From DASQHY01 sp035602605 (GTDB taxonomy: Bacteria > Acidobacteriota > Terriglobia > Acidiferrales > UBA7541), in contig DATNLZ010000084.1 of assembly GCA_035602605.1 (NCBI GenBank), forward strand, positions 51,156 through 115,155: a stretch of 64,000 bases of DNA, written 5' to 3'. Below the pieces are notes generated by a model. It did not search any database and was not told the origin of the DNA. It saw only the letters and a program-made list of their open reading frames with translations. Position numbers and translations under genes: made by a program. Positions 60,834-64,000 of this stretch are shown one piece after another (within the stretch, counting starts at the first letter, position 1; the number at the start of each line of letters is the position of its first letter).

Positions 60834-63557
60834 ATGTCACAAATGACCTGTACACCTAGAACCGATAATCGCTCCGCCCTGCAAAGCTTCTTTTCTCCTG
60901 CCTCCGTGGCAGTCATAGGTGCCACGAACCGAGAGGGAAGCGTCGGACGTACGATCCTTGAAAACCTTCTAAGTGGGGGGTTTAAGGGACAAGTGTATCC
61001 AGTAAATCCGAGCCGCACCGAAGTGCTCGAGGTTAGGAGTTTTCCCCACATCGGCACAATTCCCGAAACCATTGACCTGGCGGTGGTGGTTACGCCAGCC
61101 GCGACAGTGCCCGGAGTAATACGCGAGTGCGTCAACGCAGGGGCGCGGTCGGCGATTGTGATCACCGCAGGATTCAAAGAAAGAGGGCCGGAAGGGGTCG
61201 AGCTTGAGCGCCAGATTCAAACGGAACTTCGTCGTGGAACAATGCGTCTCGTCGGGCCGAACTGCCTGGGAATGATGAACCCGAGGCTCGGTCTGAATGC
61301 CACGTTTGCTCATGACATTGCGAGGCCTGGCAACGTTGCGTTCCTCAGCCAAAGCGGCGCGCTTCTGACGGCAATACTCGATTGGAGTTTAGAGGAGGAG
61401 GTCGGATTTAGCGCCATTGTTTCCACTGGCTCGATGCTCGATGTTAGCTGGGGCGACTTGATTTCCTTTTTTGGCGATGACTCGCACACCCAGAGCATTC
61501 TTCTGTACATGGAATCCATTGGTGATGCGCGGGCTTTCCTCTCTGCAGCGCGTGAAGTGTCTCTCAGCAAACCAATAATCGTGATCAAAGCCGGCCGCTC
61601 AGAAGAAGCAGCAAAGGCCGCCACTTCCCATACCGGCGCTCTCACTGGCAGCGATGAGGTGTTTGACGCGGCCTTCCGACGGTGCGGTGTCCTTCGCGTT
61701 CAGAATATCTCGGATCTCTTTTACATGGCGGAGGTGCTTGGCAAGCAGCCACGCCCGCGTGGGCCACGCCTGACAGTCCTGACAAACGCGGGTGGACCCG
61801 GAGTGTTGGCCACGGACGCGCTGATTGCTACCGGCGGTGAGCTAGCTCCCATATCCAGCAAAACGATAGCGGATCTGAGCCAATTCCTGCCGCCGCATTG
61901 GAGTCATAACAACCCAATTGACATCCTTGGGGACGCTGACCCGGAACGCTATGCACGAGCGCTCGAAATCGCCGTCGCCGATCCAAATAGTGATGGTTTG
62001 CTCGTGATCCTAGCACCGCAAGGCATGACGGATCCTGCGCGCGTAGCCGAGCGATTGAAACCTTATGCCAGTGGGAGTGGCAAGCCATTGCTGGCAAGTT
62101 GGATGGGTGGCAAGGATGTGGCGAGGGGCGAGGGCATCTTGAACAGCACTGGCATTCCGACCTTTGCTTATCCTGATACCGCAGCTCGCGCTTTCAATTA
62201 CATGTGGCGGTACAGCTACAACATCCGTGCTCTCTACGAAACGCCCGCCGTGGCCGATGAATCGGAGGAGGATGAGCCAGTTCGCTGCAAGGTGGAAGCT
62301 GTCTTGGGGCAGGCCAAGCTCGCAGGCCGCACATTGTTGACCGAAGTCGAGTCGAAGGAAGTCTTAACCCTCTATGGCATTCCGACCGTGCAGACGCTCG
62401 TGGCACGCGACGTCGACGAAGCCGTCAAAATCGCCAGCGCGATCGGCTTTCCCGTGGTGTTGAAGGTCTATTCGGACACGATTACCCACAAAACCGATGT
62501 CGGAGGCGTGGAACTCAATCTTCCGGATAGCAAAGCCGTTCGGCAGGCCTATCTGGATATCGAGTCCTCGGTTGCGGCAAAAGCTGGCCGCGAAAATTTT
62601 GCCGGAGTGACGGTTCAACCGATGATAGGCCTGGACGGATACGAACTCATCCTGGGAAGTAGTGTTGATCCGCAATTTGGACCGGTCCTTCTGTTCGGCT
62701 CAGGCGGGCAACTAGTGGAAGTGTATCGTGACCACGCGCTAGCGCTTCCTCCGCTCAACACTACGTTGGCCGAGCGGATGATGGAACAAACCAGAATCTT
62801 TGAGGCGCTAAAGGGCGTGCGCGGACGCGCTGCTGTAGATATGAATGCGCTCGAGCAGATCCTGGTGCGTTTCAGCAAGCTCGTCATCGAACAACCGCGC
62901 ATCAAGGAAATCGACATCAATCCATTGCTTGTATCTGCCGATCGTTTGGTGGCTCTCGATGCCCGGATTGTTCTTCACGGCGCCCAGATCGAGGACAAGG
63001 ATCTTCCTCGCTCGGTTATCCGACCGTATCCAGCACAATATGCTTCGCGCTGGACCATGAAAAATGGGGCCTCCATCCTTTTCCGTCCCATCCGGCCTGA
63101 AGATGAGCCGCTCATGGTGAAATTCCACGAGAGTCTTTCAGAGCAAACGGTTTATCTGCGTTATTTTCACATGGACAAACTAAGCTCACGGGTTGCGCAC
63201 GAGCGTCTGATTCGGAGATGTTTCATCGATTACGACAGGGAAATGGCGCTCGTAGCCGATTACATAGACCCGCACACGGGCCAGCATGAAATCGTGGCAG
63301 TGGGCCGTCTCTCGAGAGAGAACGTCAGCACGGACGCAGAAGTTGCCGTTCTTGTCACTGATCGCTTTCAGTGTCAGGGTTTTGGAACGGAACTGCTAGG
63401 GAGTTTGATCAAGGTTGCGCGCGAAGAGACATATGATCGGATCATCGCTCTTATCTTGCCGGAAAACAGCGCCATGCGTGCTCTTGCTGCACATTTCCAC
63501 TTCCAAATCGAAGCAACATCGGACCCGAGCATGGTCGTAGCAGTGTTGAAACTGTAG
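60834..63557 (+). CDS. ADP-forming acyl/acetyl-CoA synthetase fused to GNAT acetyltransferase
   Basis: The 907-residue protein has a CoA-binding domain (SVAVIGATNREGSVGRTILE), a succinyl-CoA-ligase-like domain with the His of SHTGALTG that carries phosphate, an ATP-grasp domain (residues ~480-690, THKTDVGGV), and a C-terminal GNAT domain with the acetyl-CoA loop FQCQGFGTEL. It may make acetate and ATP from acetyl-CoA, as next step after PFOR, or act as a Pat-type protein acetyltransferase; the kept His favours a working synthetase. The ATG at 60834 is preferred to the TTG at 60786. Confidence 0.88.
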   Translation: MSQMTCTPRTDNRSALQSFFSPASVAVIGATNREGSVGRTILENLLSGGFKGQVYPVNPSRTEVLEVRSFPHIGTIPETIDLAVVVTPAATVPGVIRECVNAGARSAIVITAGFKERGPEGVELERQIQTELRRGTMRLVGPNCLGMMNPRLGLNATFAHDIARPGNVAFLSQSGALLTAILDWSLEEEVGFSAIVSTGSMLDVSWGDLISFFGDDSHTQSILLYMESIGDARAFLSAAREVSLSKPIIVIKAGRSEEAAKAATSHTGALTGSDEVFDAAFRRCGVLRVQNISDLFYMAEVLGKQPRPRGPRLTVLTNAGGPGVLATDALIATGGELAPISSKTIADLSQFLPPHWSHNNPIDILGDADPERYARALEIAVADPNSDGLLVILAPQGMTDPARVAERLKPYASGSGKPLLASWMGGKDVARGEGILNSTGIPTFAYPDTAARAFNYMWRYSYNIRALYETPAVADESEEDEPVRCKVEAVLGQAKLAGRTLLTEVESKEVLTLYGIPTVQTLVARDVDEAVKIASAIGFPVVLKVYSDTITHKTDVGGVELNLPDSKAVRQAYLDIESSVAAKAGRENFAGVTVQPMIGLDGYELILGSSVDPQFGPVLLFGSGGQLVEVYRDHALALPPLNTTLAERMMEQTRIFEALKGVRGRAAVDMNALEQILVRFSKLVIEQPRIKEIDINPLLVSADRLVALDARIVLHGAQIEDKDLPRSVIRPYPAQYASRWTMKNGASILFRPIRPEDEPLMVKFHESLSEQTVYLRYFHMDKLSSRVAHERLIRRCFIDYDREMALVADYIDPHTGQHEIVAVGRLSRENVSTDAEVAVLVTDRFQCQGFGTELLGSLIKVAREETYDRIIALILPENSAMRALAAHFHFQIEATSDPSMVVAVLKL

Positions 63558-63572
63558 GCTGCCCTCCGCATC

Positions 63573-63608
63573 GTGATTCCAGTGACACTCGACCGTGACG
63601 GATGTCAT
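63573..63608 (+). promoter_or_regulatory. Tandem operator pair 5
   Basis: GTGA-TTCCAG-TGAC (63573-63586) and GTGA-CGGATG-TCAT (63595-63608), 22 bases apart; each has one changed base in the right half. It stands upstream of a short frame with a strong ribosome-binding site at 63645-63651. The -10 box (AAACAT near 63630) is weak. Confidence 0.6.
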
Positions 63609-63659
63609 AACTCCTGGCGTTGCAAATTGAAACATGCCATTGATAGGAGGAGGCGACCA

Positions 63660-63739
63660 ATGACCACTACCTTAGAATTCCAAGAAAACTTTCAAACTAA
63701 CAGGCACCTGCTCGAACAACTAACCTTCTGCGAGCACTA
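63660..63739 (+). CDS. Possible 26-residue peptide or broken gene start
   Basis: The ATG at 63660 has AGGAGGAGG about six bases upstream, the strongest ribosome-binding site of the region, and operator pair 5 before it. The frame gives MTTTLEFQENFQTNRHLLEQ and stops after 26 codons at 63738. It may be a true small peptide, or the start of a gene broken by an indel; frames further on (to 64000) contain no recognised domain. Confidence 0.4.
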
Positions 63740-64000
63740 GTTTTCAGCTTTCTTACTCGCAGATGGCCAAACACGTCTATCAACGGCTAATTAATGTTGA
63801 TGTGCAAGAGCTCGATAGCGAGGACAAGGCTCCCCCTTCATCCCAGGCGATCAGAACGGAAGGCAAGACGGAAGGAGTTGGCCAACAAACCCGTGACACA
63901 GAAAGCAGGTGATGGAAAAGCACCAGTTTTGCTAAGCCGCCGACAGCTCCTTGCGATGTTTCGCGGCGGGGAGCTCCGGTAAAAGCAGTTTGAGCACTAC
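63740..64000. other. Right edge without recognised gene
   Basis: Two short frames (63763-63912, 49 codons, polar; 63794-63982, 62 codons, basic) overlap here. Neither has a convincing start or family. The window ends before anything can be decided. Confidence 0.3.

Noticed and set aside
63794..63982. 62-codon frame at the right edge as a gene
   Set aside because: It has no ribosome-binding site, is strongly basic without a motif, and overlaps another equally weak frame.
1..64000. CRISPR array or rRNA operon
   Set aside because: No regularly spaced direct repeats of 25-40 bases and no rRNA-like conserved stretches were seen.

Overview
The window looks like a chromosomal segment of an acidobacterium. 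The clues are an Oar-like TonB receptor end, a large acidobacterial-type FtsX/MacB permease, bacillithiol synthesis (bshA), a DUF6677 membrane protein and two separate complex I clusters. No database search was possible, so the assignment rests on recognised protein families.

Layout. 1-1.6 kb: end of a TonB-dependent receptor and a secreted protein. 1.75-13.8 kb (+): complex I cluster 1, nuoA-C-D-H-J-K-L-M-N, running directly into F0 genes (atpZ, atpI, atpB, atpE) and closed by a strong terminator. 13.8-27.0 kb (-): complex I cluster 2, transcribed towards the first, nuoA-C-D-EF-G-H-J-K-L-M-N, with a NuoE-NuoF fusion and a consensus promoter. Neither cluster contains nuoB or nuoI, and only cluster 2 has the NADH-oxidising module. 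27-31 kb: unknown protein, thiS, ribA, a LytS-type kinase and a secreted cupin. 30.8-38.4 kb: an FtsX-like permease with an in-frame stop, then a GbsR/MarR-led membrane operon (DUF393, YndJ-like, SDR, DUF805-like/SRPBCC) with several apparent indels. 39-50.4 kb: housekeeping genes (bshA, thioesterase, hfq-like, holB, tmk, aldo/keto reductase, DUF5916 outer-membrane protein, PLP homeostasis protein, DUF167, M24 peptidase, DUF6677).

50.4-54.2 kb is a decay zone: an IS5-type element with two-frame transposase, tRNA-Thr(CGT), a broken second transposase, remnants of an acyltransferase and of a universal stress protein, and a frameshifted Cys-rich gene. 54.3-64 kb is an anaerobic/stress island: a Crp/Fnr regulator with an N-terminal Cys motif, pyruvate:ferredoxin oxidoreductase, a broken cytochrome c, OsmC, a shortened UspA, and an ADP-forming acyl-CoA synthetase fused to a GNAT domain. 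Together PFOR and the synthetase could convert pyruvate to acetate with ATP formation.

The most striking signal is in this last part. Five intergenic regions each carry two palindromes of the form GTGA-N6-TCAC, always exactly 22 bp apart, and in most cases about 41.5 bp upstream of a plausible start of transcription. The recognition helix of the local Crp/Fnr protein (RExxxR) is the type that reads GTGA half-sites. This looks like a local regulon, with divergent promoters sharing one operator pair, and it supports two otherwise unnoticed small genes.
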